Below are positions 1 through 8,258 of a stretch of DNA of 41,702 nt, piece by piece (within the stretch, counting starts at the first letter, position 1; the number at the start of each line of letters is the position of its first letter). The translations under genes were made by a program, and so were the position numbers. The notes beneath the pieces are model-generated. The model searched no databases, had not been told where the DNA came from, and saw nothing but the letters and a program-made list of their open reading frames with translations. This DNA is from an uncultured bacterium. Its GTDB lineage: Bacteria > Bacillota > Clostridia > Lachnospirales > Lachnospiraceae. The DNA lies in the NCBI GenBank assembly GCA_945828315.1, contig CALZQA010000015.1:1-41702 (forward strand). Reading direction: 5' to 3'.

Positions 1-47
1 CTACACACTGCATATCGTCGGCAGCGTCAGATGTGTATAAGAGACAG
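1..47 (+). other. Illumina Nextera adapter and index (artefact)
   Basis: These bases are not genomic. Positions 15-47 are exactly the 33-base Nextera read-1 adapter, with the 19-base Tn5 mosaic end at 29-47. Positions 7-14 read ACTGCATA, which matches the i5 index known as S506/N506. Positions 1-6 are the end of the P5 oligo (CTACAC). Genomic sequence therefore starts at 48. Reading through the adapter makes the false N-terminus MCIRDS, a peptide known from adapter-contaminated database entries. Confidence 0.97.
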
Positions 48-474
48 TCCATCTACTGTGCGCGTGTCTATCCTGCAGCATCACGAAAACGATGACGGCA
101 CCGGGTATCCGCGGGGTTTAAGCCGCGATGAGATCTACATCTATGCCCGCATCATCCACGTAGCTGATGTGTTTGATGCCATGCTCTCCAAGCGCGTCTA
201 CAAAGACGAGTACAGTGCGATTGAAACCATTGAGTATCTCATGGCAAACTGTGACCGGATGTTTAATTATAACGTCGTTTCGACCTTTGTGAACTATATC
301 ACGGTATATCCGGTCGGTGTGACCGTCACACTCTCCACAGGAAAAAAAGCGCATGTCATCAAAAACCGCAGTGAATTTGCGCTTCGCCCGGTAGTCATGA
401 CCGAGGACGGAACCATCATGGATCTCGCACTCGATCACAACTATCTGAACGTAACGATCCAGGGAAACAATTAG
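48..474 (+). CDS. HD-GYP domain protein, C-terminal fragment (5' end missing)
   Basis: This is the C-terminal part of a putative cyclic-di-GMP phosphodiesterase of the HD-GYP family. The first readable residues contain the family signature HHE-N-D-DGTGYP, followed by a region reading ARIIHVADVFDAM, which carries the conserved metal-site Asp. About 85 further residues form a beta-rich tail ending in the stop at 472-474. The N-terminal HD half and any sensor domain lie beyond the contig end. The apparent start codon at 31 lies in sequencing adapter and is not real. The gene converges on trpD and overlaps its stop by four bases, with no terminator between them. HD-GYP proteins hydrolyse c-di-GMP in the cytoplasm. 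That activity is inferred from the family motif, since the catalytic HD pair is not visible here. Confidence 0.88.
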
Positions 475-1478
475 TTTGACAATTCCACCATCTTCTCAAG
501 CACCTTCAGCGCTTTGCCGGAATCGATGGACTCTGCTGCCAGACGGATGCCGTCCGCAATGGAGTCCGCCAGTCCGCCGATATAGAGCGTCGCACCTGCG
601 TTTAAGAGTACGACATCCCGTTTTGCGCCCTGCTCACTTCCGTCTAAGATCGCTTTTGTGATCTTTGCATTCTCTGCACCTTCACCGCCCTGCAGATCAG
701 CCAGTGCGCAGCGCTTCAGTCCAAACTGCTCCGGGGTCACTTCAAACACCGTCACTTCACCATCTTTGATCTCTGCAACAGTCGTCGTTCCGGCGAGATT
801 AAACTCATCCATATGGTTGTCGCCGCTGACAACGAAACCACGCGCCACATCAAGACTTGCCATAACCTTTGCGATGATTTCCGCCATCTTCGGATCATAG
901 ACGCCGACCACCATTTTTTTCGCTCTGGATGGATTGGAAAGAGGTCCTAAAATGTTGAATACGGTATGGATGCCCAGCGCTTTTCGCACCGGTCCTACAT
1001 ACTTCATGCATGGGTTGAAATGCGGAGCCATCATGAAGCCGACACCAGCCTCCTCCACACATTTCTGTACGACAGCCGGATCAGCCGCGATATTGACACC
1101 CAGCGCCTCCAGCACATCCGCCGCGCCGGACTTACTGGAAATGGAACGATTGCCGTGCTTTGCCACAGGAAGTCCCGCACCTGCCACAACAAAAGCTGAG
1201 GTTGTTGAGATATTAAAGGAAAACGTGCGGTCTCCGCCGGTTCCCACCAGATCCACATAGTTCTCACACTTCGGTGAGATCGTGTTTGCCTTGCTGCGGA
1301 GCACGGATGCAAAGCCGAGGATCTCATCCACTGTCTCACCCTTCATGCGAAGCGCGGTCAGAAAGCCCGCGATTTCGATCTCGCTGGCCCGTCCGGTCAG
1401 GATCAGCTCTGCGACCCGCTCTGCCTCCTCTCTTGTCAGATCATTTCCGTCTACTACTGCTGCAATTGCTGTTTTCAT
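471..1478 (-). CDS. trpD: Anthranilate phosphoribosyltransferase
   Basis: TrpD joins anthranilate to PRPP, making phosphoribosyl-anthranilate, the second step of tryptophan synthesis. The sequence shows the family PRPP/Mg site LVGTGGD followed by SFNISTTSAFVVAGAG and KHGNRSISSKSGAADVLEALG, the typical anthranilate-site region. The start at 1478 (MKTAIAAVV) is chosen over an upstream in-frame start because a strong AGGAGG lies about nine bases before it. The product is then 335 residues, normal for TrpD. It is the last gene of the operon, 64 bases after trpA, the largest gap in the operon. In the common order trpD precedes trpC, so its place here is unusual. Its stop overlaps that of the convergent HD-GYP gene by four bases. 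Confidence 0.95.
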   Translation of the reverse strand: MKTAIAAVVDGNDLTREEAERVAELILTGRASEIEIAGFLTALRMKGETVDEILGFASVLRSKANTISPKCENYVDLVGTGGDRTFSFNISTTSAFVVAGAGLPVAKHGNRSISSKSGAADVLEALGVNIAADPAVVQKCVEEAGVGFMMAPHFNPCMKYVGPVRKALGIHTVFNILGPLSNPSRAKKMVVGVYDPKMAEIIAKVMASLDVARGFVVSGDNHMDEFNLAGTTTVAEIKDGEVTVFEVTPEQFGLKRCALADLQGGEGAENAKITKAILDGSEQGAKRDVVLLNAGATLYIGGLADSIADGIRLAAESIDSGKALKVLEKMVELSN

Positions 1479-1542
1479 GGTCTTTTTCCTCCTAAATGAT
1501 TTTTCGGGTCTGCATTTCATGCCCCTGGCCCGTGCTCTATGA

Positions 1543-2343
1543 TTATAATGTGCTCATTTCCTGTTTGAATGTACTGCAATACTCTGCTGCCGCCTCCGGC
1601 GCGAAATTGTTCTCCCGCAACAGATTGATAAAGTGTGATCCAACGATCGCACCGTCGATGGAATCCTTCATCGGCGCAATATCCGATGCCTGTGTAATGC
1701 CAAATCCCATCATGACCGGGATCGGACTCTTTGCCTTGACATCCGCGAGATAATTTAAGATCTCTTTATGGAAGCTGCCGGACTGGCCGGTAACGCCCAT
1801 GGATGATACGCAGTACACAAAGCCTCTGGCATCCTTTAATATCTCCGGTACACGCTGCTTGGACACGGGGCTTACCAGCTGGATCAGGATTGTCTCGTCC
1901 TGTCCCTCTAAAAATGCTTTGATCTCCTCCTGCTCCTCCATAGGAAGATCCGGGATGATGAGTCCGTCCACGCCGGCCTCACGGCATTTTTTCACAAAAT
2001 TCTCCACCCCGTAGTGACAGACGGTATTGTAATACAGCATAAAGATCATCGGCAGTGCACATCCCTCTGCGCGCAACTCCTCCACAGCGGTAAAACATTT
2101 GTGGATATTTGTACCTCCCAGAATGGACTCATAGCTGGCCTGCTGGATGACGGGGCCGTCCGCGATGGGATCGGAAAACGGTACACCGATCTCCACGATA
2201 TCCGTTCCTGCTGCCTCCTGGGCTTTTACGATCGCCTTTGTCTTTTCCATGTCGGGAAGCCCGGCAGTCAGATAGGTGATAAACGCCTTCTCATTTTTCT
2301 CTTTCAATTGTTCTAATTTTGCTTCTATTCTATTTGTACGCAT
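1543..2343 (-). CDS. trpA: Tryptophan synthase alpha chain
   Basis: TrpA cleaves indole-3-glycerol phosphate to indole and glyceraldehyde 3-phosphate, and passes indole to TrpB through the synthase tunnel. The 266-residue TIM-barrel protein has the N-terminal FITYLTAGLPD segment and the signature VEIGVPFSDPIADGPVIQ, which carries the catalytic Glu and Asp. It also has the phosphate-binding MGFGIT segment near residue 215. The start at 2343 follows AGGAGG with six spacer bases. It lies 39 bases after trpB, so the synthase subunits are adjacent and co-transcribed, as is usual. Confidence 0.96.
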   Translation of the reverse strand: MRTNRIEAKLEQLKEKNEKAFITYLTAGLPDMEKTKAIVKAQEAAGTDIVEIGVPFSDPIADGPVIQQASYESILGGTNIHKCFTAVEELRAEGCALPMIFMLYYNTVCHYGVENFVKKCREAGVDGLIIPDLPMEEQEEIKAFLEGQDETILIQLVSPVSKQRVPEILKDARGFVYCVSSMGVTGQSGSFHKEILNYLADVKAKSPIPVMMGFGITQASDIAPMKDSIDGAIVGSHFINLLRENNFAPEAAAEYCSTFKQEMSTL

Positions 2344-2382
2344 GTCGTGCCTCCTAAATCTAATTTCGCCTGCCGGCCTTTG

Positions 2383-3573
2383 CTAATTCAGATATCCCTT
2401 TCCCGCAAGATAATCTGCGATCGTGTTTACATCCTTGTCACCGCGTCCGGACAGGCAGACGATGATGCTCTGCTCCGGTGTCATTTTCTCTGCCAGTTTG
2501 AACGCATACGCCATCGCATGGGCGCTCTCGATCGCCGGGATGATGCCCTCCAGCTTGCACAGCTCCATCAGTGCATCCATCGCCTCCACATCGGTGATGG
2601 ATACATACTCGGCTCTTCCGCTGTCCTTTAAGTATGCATGCTCCGGTCCGACACCGGGATAATCCAGTCCTGCGGAAATGGAATGTGCCAGTTCCACATT
2701 TCCGTCATCATCCTGCAGCAGGTAGGATTTCATGCCGTGTAACACACCGGGCTTTCCGAGCGCCATCGCACTGGCGTGCTTTCCGGTTTCGATACCGAGT
2801 CCCGCAGCTTCCACACCGATGAGTCTGACACTCTTCTCCTCGATAAAATCAGCAAACATTCCGATGGAGTTGGAACCGCCGCCCACACATGCCATGACCA
2901 CATCCGGAAGTCCTCCGACCTCCTCTGCGAACTGTCTCTTTGCCTCGCGGCTGATACAACTCTGGAACTCCTTGACCATCTTCGGATACGGATACGGTCC
3001 CACCGCAGAACCGATAATATAGAAGGTATCCTCCGCTGTCTTTGCCCAGGTGCGGATCGCCTCGTTGGTGGCATCCTTTAAGGTGTTACTGCCGGAGTGC
3101 ACCGGAACAACGGTGGCACCCAGCATCTCCATGCGCATCACGTTCAGCTTCTGGCGCTCGATATCCTCCGCACCCATGTACACGGTACAATCCATGTTAA
3201 ACAGCGCTGCTCCGGTGGCGGTTGCCACGCCGTGCTGTCCGGCTCCTGTCTCCGCGATCACCTTTGTCTTTCCCATGCGCTTTGCCAGCAGGATCTGGCC
3301 GATCACATTATTGATCTTGTGGGCACCGGTGTGGTTTAAATCCTCACGCTTTAAATAAATTCTTGTGCCGTATTTTTCCGATAAGCGCTCCGCATAGTAG
3401 AGCGGAGTCTCACGTCCCACATACTGTTTTAGATAGTAGTGATACTGCTTTAAAAACTCCGGATCATGGATCGCCTCCTCAAATGCGGCGTCCACCTCTG
3501 CCAATGTGTTCATCAGCGATTCTGATACGTACTGCCCGCCAAACTGTCCATAATAAGCCTTTTCATTACTCAT
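2383..3573 (-). CDS. trpB: Tryptophan synthase beta chain
   Basis: TrpB is the PLP enzyme that condenses indole with serine to give tryptophan. The 396-residue sequence has the standard N-terminal [11 protein letters not shown] motif, the PLP lysine in [10 protein letters not shown], the phosphate loop [12 protein letters not shown] and the C-terminal LSGRGDKD. This is the classical TrpB1 type that pairs with TrpA. The start codon lies inside the end of trpF: the genes overlap by eight bases, which suggests translational coupling. Confidence 0.97.
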   Translation of the reverse strand: MSNEKAYYGQFGGQYVSESLMNTLAEVDAAFEEAIHDPEFLKQYHYYLKQYVGRETPLYYAERLSEKYGTRIYLKREDLNHTGAHKINNVIGQILLAKRMGKTKVIAETGAGQHGVATATGAALFNMDCTVYMGAEDIERQKLNVMRMEMLGATVVPVHSGSNTLKDATNEAIRTWAKTAEDTFYIIGSAVGPYPYPKMVKEFQSCISREAKRQFAEEVGGLPDVVMACVGGGSNSIGMFADFIEEKSVRLIGVEAAGLGIETGKHASAMALGKPGVLHGMKSYLLQDDDGNVELAHSISAGLDYPGVGPEHAYLKDSGRAEYVSITDVEAMDALMELCKLEGIIPAIESAHAMAYAFKLAEKMTPEQSIIVCLSGRGDKDVNTIADYLAGKGYLN

Positions 3574-4267
3574 TTTTTTCTCTCACCTTTCTCACAAACT
3601 GTATTATTTTTTCCTCGTCTTTGCCACTGCCGTAATCCTTCTCCACACCGGAACTGACATCCACGATGTCCGGTGCAAAAAGTGCAATGCCCTCCGCCAC
3701 ATTGGCGGGTGTCAGGCCTCCCGCAAGCACCAGTTTTTTGTCTCCGAATAACACCTTGATCCGGTCCACACTACCATTGTTCCAGTCAAAGGTCTTTCCG
3801 CTGCCAAATTCGACACCGTCCAGCACATATGCCTTGATCAGCTGATCCTCCAGCTGTTCCCGCTCTTTCTGCTCCTCCGCAGATTCATCTACAGAGGACG
3901 TTTGCCCTTCCGCCTCACCGGTATTCGCCAGATTGAATGCCCGCCAGATGGGCAATTTACATTCCCGAAGTATCTCCAGAGAGAGTGCTTTATGCACTTG
4001 CAAAATATCGAAGCCGGCGATCTCGATCTGCCGAAGTTCATCCACCGTCGGACTCACCGTGACTGCCACCGTCTTTACCGACGGATACAGGCTCTTCTTG
4101 ATCATCACCGCATCCATCAGGCTGACATTCCGCCTGCTCTTTTCATAAAAAACAAATCCCGCATAATCCACGCCGGCCTCATTCAGCCAGTCTGCTTCCT
4201 TCATAGTAGTGATCCCGCAGATCTTGATCTTCGGCGTGTCTGCAGTGCCTTGCTGCTTCTGCTCCAT
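3566..4267 (-). CDS. trpF: Phosphoribosylanthranilate isomerase
   Basis: TrpF carries out the Amadori rearrangement of phosphoribosyl-anthranilate to CdRP. The sequence shows the N-terminal [11 protein letters not shown] motif with the catalytic Cys, then [15 protein letters not shown], and the C-terminal [10 protein letters not shown] and [15 protein letters not shown] phosphate sites. The 233-residue length is above the usual 200 or so. The excess is a Glu/Gln/Ser-rich charged insertion of about 25 residues at roughly 118-145, between barrel elements. The gene lies ten bases after trpC and overlaps trpB by eight bases. Confidence 0.93.
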   Translation of the reverse strand: MEQKQQGTADTPKIKICGITTMKEADWLNEAGVDYAGFVFYEKSRRNVSLMDAVMIKKSLYPSVKTVAVTVSPTVDELRQIEIAGFDILQVHKALSLEILRECKLPIWRAFNLANTGEAEGQTSSVDESAEEQKEREQLEDQLIKAYVLDGVEFGSGKTFDWNNGSVDRIKVLFGDKKLVLAGGLTPANVAEGIALFAPDIVDVSSGVEKDYGSGKDEEKIIQFVRKVREKNE

Positions 4268-4277
4268 CTCACACCTT

Positions 4278-5051
4278 CTACAACGATTTCCAGTGATCTG
4301 CCAGCGCGCGCGGATCTTTCGTTTCCATCAATGCACGCCCGATCAGGAACGCATCCACCTGCTGCTCCTTTAAGAGCCGGATATCATCGTCTGTAATGAT
4401 CCCGCTCTCCGCCACAAAGCATTTCTCCTTTGGCACCATCGGCCGGAGCCGCACCGTGTTGTCTAAAGTAATTGTAAAGTCCTTCAGATTTCGGTTATTG
4501 ACACCGATGATCTTCGCATCCAGCGCGAGTGCCCGCTCGACCTCCACCTCATCATGTGTTTCCACCAGCGCATCCATACCGAGTTCATATGCAAGTGCAT
4601 AAAAGTCTTTCATCTGAACATCGTCGAGGATCGCTGCGATCAGCAGAATCGCGTCCGCTCCGATGGCCTTTGCCTCGTAAAACTGATACTCGTCGATCAT
4701 AAAATCCTTGCGGATCATCGGAAGATCCGTCTGCCTGCGTATCTCCTTAAAATCATCCACACAGCCGTGGAAGTGGTCCTCCTCTGTCAGGCAGGAGATG
4801 GCATCCACCGATGCACTATAATCCTGAATACGCGTTTCCAGCGATACCTTGCTTGTGATCGTGCCGAGACTGGGCGATGCCTTCTTAAACTCTCCGATGA
4901 TGGAGATGCCCGGCTTCTTCAGATTCTCGTAAAAGCTTCTGCCTGTCGCTTCACGCTCCTCTGCCAGCCTGCGCATCGCAACCGGGTCGATCCGCTTTTT
5001 ATGCTCTTTCAAGCGTATTTTTTTATCTGCTACGATCTCATCTAAAATCAT
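4278..5051 (-). CDS. trpC: Indole-3-glycerol phosphate synthase
   Basis: TrpC closes the indole ring, converting CdRP to indole-3-glycerol phosphate. The 257-residue TIM barrel shows ILDEIVADKK at the N-terminus, IGEFKKASPSLG with the catalytic Lys, MIRKDFM, GVNNRNLKDF, and the phosphate-binding AESGI and LIGRALM near the end. It begins two bases after the trpG stop. It is a stand-alone enzyme, not fused to TrpF. Confidence 0.96.
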   Translation of the reverse strand: MILDEIVADKKIRLKEHKKRIDPVAMRRLAEEREATGRSFYENLKKPGISIIGEFKKASPSLGTITSKVSLETRIQDYSASVDAISCLTEEDHFHGCVDDFKEIRRQTDLPMIRKDFMIDEYQFYEAKAIGADAILLIAAILDDVQMKDFYALAYELGMDALVETHDEVEVERALALDAKIIGVNNRNLKDFTITLDNTVRLRPMVPKEKCFVAESGIITDDDIRLLKEQQVDAFLIGRALMETKDPRALADHWKSL

Positions 5052-5053
5052 CT

Positions 5054-5623
5054 CTAAATCACTCCGTTCACAAAATTCTCAACCATCCGTTTTCCGTGCT
5101 CCGTGTAGATGGACTCCGGATGAAACTGCAGGCCGACTACCGGGAACTCTTTATGTCGCATCGCCATGATCTCTCCATCCCCGGTGCGCGCCAGCACGCG
5201 CAGGCAATCCGGAAGGTCATCGGACTGTACCGCCAGTGAATGATAGCGCGCCACTTTGATGGGTGTATCGATGCCGGTAAAGATGCTGCTGCCATCGTGG
5301 TCGATCAGCGACTGCTTGCCGTGGAACAGCTGCTTCGCGTAAGATACAGTGCCGCCCAGCGCCTGACCGATACACTGATGTCCGAGACAGATGCCGAGGA
5401 TCGGGATCTTGTCATAAAATTCTTTCACCACATCCATACAGATGCCTGCCTCAGAAGGGCTTTTCGGTCCGGGTGAAAGCACGATGCGCTCCGGATTCAT
5501 CCGGCGGATCTCCTCAATGGTGATCTTGTCATTTCGCACGACCTTGATGTCGTCCGCAAAAATTCCAATATACTGATACAGGTTAAAAGTAAATGAATCG
5601 TAATTGTCAATCAGTAAAATCAT
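5054..5623 (-). CDS. trpG: Anthranilate synthase glutamine amidotransferase subunit
   Basis: TrpG supplies ammonia from glutamine to TrpE. The class I amidotransferase triad is visible: Cys in LGICLGHQC, and His and Glu in QFHPES near the C-terminus. The N-terminus ILLIDNYDSFTFNLYQY is typical. The start at 5623 is chosen because GGAGGAGGAG precedes it and the reading frame upstream lies inside trpE. This gives 189 residues, the normal length. The start overlaps the trpE stop as CTATGA, a classic translationally coupled junction that would give equal amounts of the two subunits. Such a protein may also serve para-aminobenzoate synthesis in some bacteria; that is not visible here. Confidence 0.95.
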   Translation of the reverse strand: MILLIDNYDSFTFNLYQYIGIFADDIKVVRNDKITIEEIRRMNPERIVLSPGPKSPSEAGICMDVVKEFYDKIPILGICLGHQCIGQALGGTVSYAKQLFHGKQSLIDHDGSSIFTGIDTPIKVARYHSLAVQSDDLPDCLRVLARTGDGEIMAMRHKEFPVVGLQFHPESIYTEHGKRMVENFVNGVI

Positions 5624-7035
5624 AGGTTCTCCTCCTCCACCAGCGTCTTTGCCAGTGCCATGACCTTGTTGCAGCATTCCTTATACTCGTTTTCCGGTAC
5701 GGAATCTGCGACGATTCCGGCACCTGCCTGAAGATACACTTTATTTCCTTTTTTCACCATCGTGCGGATCGTGATACAGAAATCCATGTTACCGCCAAAA
5801 TCAATATATCCGGTGGCACCTCCGTACAGGCCGCGGCGCTGTGTCTCCAGCTCATCGATGATCTCCATCGCCCGGATCTTCGGTGCTCCGGAAAGTGTTC
5901 CTGCCGGCAGAAAGCTTGATACGAGATCGATCGGATGAAACTCCCCTTTCTTTCTGCCCTCCACCATGGATACGATGTGCATCACGTGCGAATAATTCTG
6001 CACTTCCATGAATCTGGTCACCTTGACCGTTCCAAATTCTGAGATCCGTCCCATGTCATTGCGGGCAAGATCCACGAGCATGACATGCTCCGCGCGCTCC
6101 TTTTCATCCTGCAGCAGATCATCCTTGAGCAGCGCATCCTCCTGTGCATCCGCACCTCTGGGGCGCGTACCTGCGATCGGACAGGTGTATACATGGTCAC
6201 CTTGCTGTTTGACGATCATCTCCGGGGAGCTTCCGATCACTTCAAAATCACCGTAGTTGAAATAATACAGATACGGAGAAGGATTCAGCTCTCTCAGCTC
6301 CTTGTACAGTTCAAAACCCTCCTGTCCGGTCCCGATCGTCCAGCGCTGTGATAACACCGTCTGAAATACATGACCCTCACGGATGTAGTGCTTGATCTTT
6401 TTCACCTTTTCGCTGTACTGTTCCAGTGTGTCGGACTGCTCGATGATCTTTCCATCATGATGGAAATTCTTCCGGATGGGACCGCTGCCTGCAGCCCGGC
6501 ATGTCTCGATCATCTCATTCGCAAATGCAAGCGCATGCTCTTTTCCGGCCTCGCTATCCTCATCCAGCACAATAGCGGTCAGCGTTTCCGCCACGTGATC
6601 CACCAGCACGAAATGTGTCATGAGCATCATCTGCACGGTCTCAATACCGATCGTATCCGGATTGTCGTCCGGGAGCACCTCGGTATACCGCACAAAATCG
6701 TATCCGAGATTTCCCACCAGTCCGCCGGTAAAAGCCAACTCCTGATTATCCTTTCGGATCTCAAAGCTGCTGTAATACTCCTTCAGCAATTCACAGGGAT
6801 TACCTTCCAGAACCTCCTCGGTTCCGTCTGCTTTCGTGATCACCAGCGAATTCCCTCTGGAAGTGATGATCTCCTCCGGCTCCGGTCCGAAAAATGTGTA
6901 CCGGTCATAGTTTTTATCATAGGACTCCAGCAGAAATCCCTTTTTCTTTCCGACCAGCTTCTCATACATGTTGATCGGTGTCTCGTTGACGATGCTGACT
7001 GTTTTCTTGTAAAGGCGTAAAACTCGTTTTTGCAT
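5620..7035 (-). CDS. trpE: Anthranilate synthase component I
   Basis: TrpE converts chorismate to anthranilate using ammonia from TrpG. The N-terminal half has the LLES motif of the tryptophan feedback site. The C-terminal chorismate-binding half shows PIAGTRPRG, LVDLARNDMGRIS, GTLSGAPKIRAMEIIDELE and QAGAGIVADSVPENEY. The start at 7035 (MQKRVLRLY) follows AAAGGAG by about ten bases and gives 471 residues. A longer in-frame reading would run into the T-box terminator hairpin and is rejected. It is the first gene of the operon and is controlled by the T-box upstream. Feedback inhibition by tryptophan is likely from the LLES motif (family knowledge). Confidence 0.96.
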   Translation of the reverse strand: MQKRVLRLYKKTVSIVNETPINMYEKLVGKKKGFLLESYDKNYDRYTFFGPEPEEIITSRGNSLVITKADGTEEVLEGNPCELLKEYYSSFEIRKDNQELAFTGGLVGNLGYDFVRYTEVLPDDNPDTIGIETVQMMLMTHFVLVDHVAETLTAIVLDEDSEAGKEHALAFANEMIETCRAAGSGPIRKNFHHDGKIIEQSDTLEQYSEKVKKIKHYIREGHVFQTVLSQRWTIGTGQEGFELYKELRELNPSPYLYYFNYGDFEVIGSSPEMIVKQQGDHVYTCPIAGTRPRGADAQEDALLKDDLLQDEKERAEHVMLVDLARNDMGRISEFGTVKVTRFMEVQNYSHVMHIVSMVEGRKKGEFHPIDLVSSFLPAGTLSGAPKIRAMEIIDELETQRRGLYGGATGYIDFGGNMDFCITIRTMVKKGNKVYLQAGAGIVADSVPENEYKECCNKVMALAKTLVEEENL

Positions 7036-7060
7036 TTGCACTGTTCTCCTTTCTGCTAAC

Positions 7061-7098
7061 AAAAAAGTCCCTGACGCGAAAGATCTCGCGTCAGGGAC
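7061..7098 (-). terminator. T-box intrinsic terminator
   Basis: On the minus strand a perfect 13-bp stem (7067-7079 with 7086-7098, six-base loop) is followed by six T residues at 7061-7066. It lies just after the T-box core and before the trpE ribosome binding site, as expected for the regulated terminator. Confidence 0.92.
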
Positions 7099-7403
7099 GA
7101 TCATTACCGTGGTGCCACCCTGTTTTTAAAGTATCCTATGGCTTTTTAAAACAAAAGGCTGATATTCCAATCGGAATATCAGCCACCAATTCTACTTTTC
7201 TCAATCCGATACGGAGAGCTTTGCTCCCGATATCTTTCCCCTGTAACGTGAGGACACGGCATCCGCTACTAAACTTCGCTTTGCATCTCGCAAATCCATT
7301 CCCGAAAAACTATCTCGCCGTTTCCCACCATCCCGGCTCTCTGTGCAGAATCGAATTACGGTACTCCTTTTGGTCATCGATTTTGTTTATTCGTTTTTTG
7401 ATT
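7061..7403 (-). promoter_or_regulatory. T-box leader of the trp operon, tRNA-Trp type
   Basis: The minus-strand leader contains the T-box core AGGGTGGCACCACGGT at 7106-7121, followed by an intrinsic terminator. Stem I features are visible upstream: an AGAGAG bulge sequence, then GGGATGGTG, and a candidate UGG specifier followed by A at 7296-7298. In the core, UGGC would pair with a tRNA 3' end carrying a G discriminator, which fits tRNA-Trp. Uncharged tRNA-Trp should stabilise the antiterminator and allow trpE transcription. A separate AT-rich hairpin, GGCTGATATTCC with its complement, lies at 7157-7183. The specifier position is my inference; the core motif is clear. Confidence 0.93.
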
Positions 7404-7409
7404 GAGTTA

Positions 7410-7438
7410 AGGTTACTACTCCTTCCAGGATTTGTCAA
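7410..7438 (-). promoter_or_regulatory. Promoter of the trp operon
   Basis: The minus strand has TTGACA at 7433-7438 and TAACCT at 7410-7415 with a 17-base spacer. Transcription would start near 7403, just before T-box stem I. The -35 is consensus; the -10 is moderate. Confidence 0.7.
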
Positions 7439-7530
7439 GAGTCAAATTACAATTTTTCATTACCAGATGCAATTATAGTCCTGACTATATTCTTTTGCAA
7501 TAGGAAATTACATTTTTGGGGAAAGAAAGC

Positions 7531-7564
7531 AAAAAAAGACTCCTGCCGCATCCGACAGAAACCT
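7531..7564 (-). terminator. Probable terminator after udk
   Basis: The minus strand can form an 11-bp stem with several G-T pairs (7537-7547 with 7554-7564), followed by a run of T at 7531-7537. It lies about 50 bases after the udk stop. Bases 7440-7530 between it and the trp promoter show nothing I can identify. Confidence 0.5.
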
Positions 7565-7612
7565 GAGATCAAACTTTCTCGTACCTGAACAGATAACTTT
7601 TTCCTCCCGCGA

Positions 7613-8230
7613 TCACTTCGCCAGCAGGTGCTTTAAATATTCCTTTAGCATTGTGATCCCGATCGTATTTTCTCCGCCTCTCGGAATGATCACATCCGCA
7701 TACCGCTTGGAGGGCTCCACAAATGCCTCATACATCGGTTTCACCGTTGCTTCATACTGATCCAGAATAGAAGAAACACTGCGCGCACGCTCCACCGTAT
7801 CTCTGCGGATACGGCGCATCAGACGTTCATCCGCATCAGCATCTACAAATATCTTTGCATCCATCAGTTCACGAAGTTCCCTATTTTCCAGGATCAGGAA
7901 TCCCTCAATGATGATCAGCTTTTTAGGCTCAATGTGCTCGGTCTGCTCGGAACGGTTGTGGATCGTGTAGTCATACACCGGAATATCCACCGCCTGTCCC
8001 TTCATCAGCTTTCGCACATCCTCCACCATACGCTCTGTATCAAAAGCATTGGGATGATCATAGTTAAGCTGGGAACGCGCCTCGTAGTCCATATCGTCAT
8101 GTGCCTTATAATAGCTGTCATGCCCCAGCACCACGATATCTTCTCCAAAATATTCCTGAATCTTTTTTACGATCGTCGTCTTACCGGAAGCGGAACCTCC
8201 TGCCACACCGATCACATGAATCTTATTCAT
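7613..8230 (-). CDS. udk: Uridine kinase
   Basis: Udk phosphorylates uridine and cytidine for pyrimidine salvage. The Walker A loop GVAGGSASGKTT lies at the N-terminus. The sequence continues with GHDSYYK, YDHPNAFDTE (substrate side), PVYDYTIHNRSE and IIIEGFLIL (Walker B type). It also has RRIRRDTVERARS with a lid arginine cluster and the C-terminal ADVIIPRGGEN. The start at 8230 follows AAAGGAG with five bases; an upstream TTG in the same frame has no good binding site. The length of 205 residues is normal. The YrvL-like gene lies 28 bases upstream on the same strand and is probably co-transcribed. Confidence 0.92.
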   Translation of the reverse strand: MNKIHVIGVAGGSASGKTTIVKKIQEYFGEDIVVLGHDSYYKAHDDMDYEARSQLNYDHPNAFDTERMVEDVRKLMKGQAVDIPVYDYTIHNRSEQTEHIEPKKLIIIEGFLILENRELRELMDAKIFVDADADERLMRRIRRDTVERARSVSSILDQYEATVKPMYEAFVEPSKRYADVIIPRGGENTIGITMLKEYLKHLLAK

Positions 8231-8258
8231 CTTTTCTCCTTTCAAGGACGCTTCTCCC

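Noticed and set aside
31-47. Start codon and first residues (MCIRDS) of the HD-GYP gene
   Set aside because: They are translated from the Nextera adapter, not from genomic DNA.
1479-1542. Internal promoter or terminator between trpA and trpD
   Set aside because: Only a weak CGGG/CCCG pairing is visible, with no T run and no -35/-10 pair.
5624-5677. Longer trpG start at 5677
   Set aside because: The extra 18 codons lie inside trpE and give a low-complexity Gly-rich peptide; GGAGGAGGAG precedes the start at 5623.
7036-7104. Longer trpE start at 7104
   Set aside because: This extension is encoded by the T-box terminator hairpin and the ribosome binding site region; the start at 7035 has the proper binding site.
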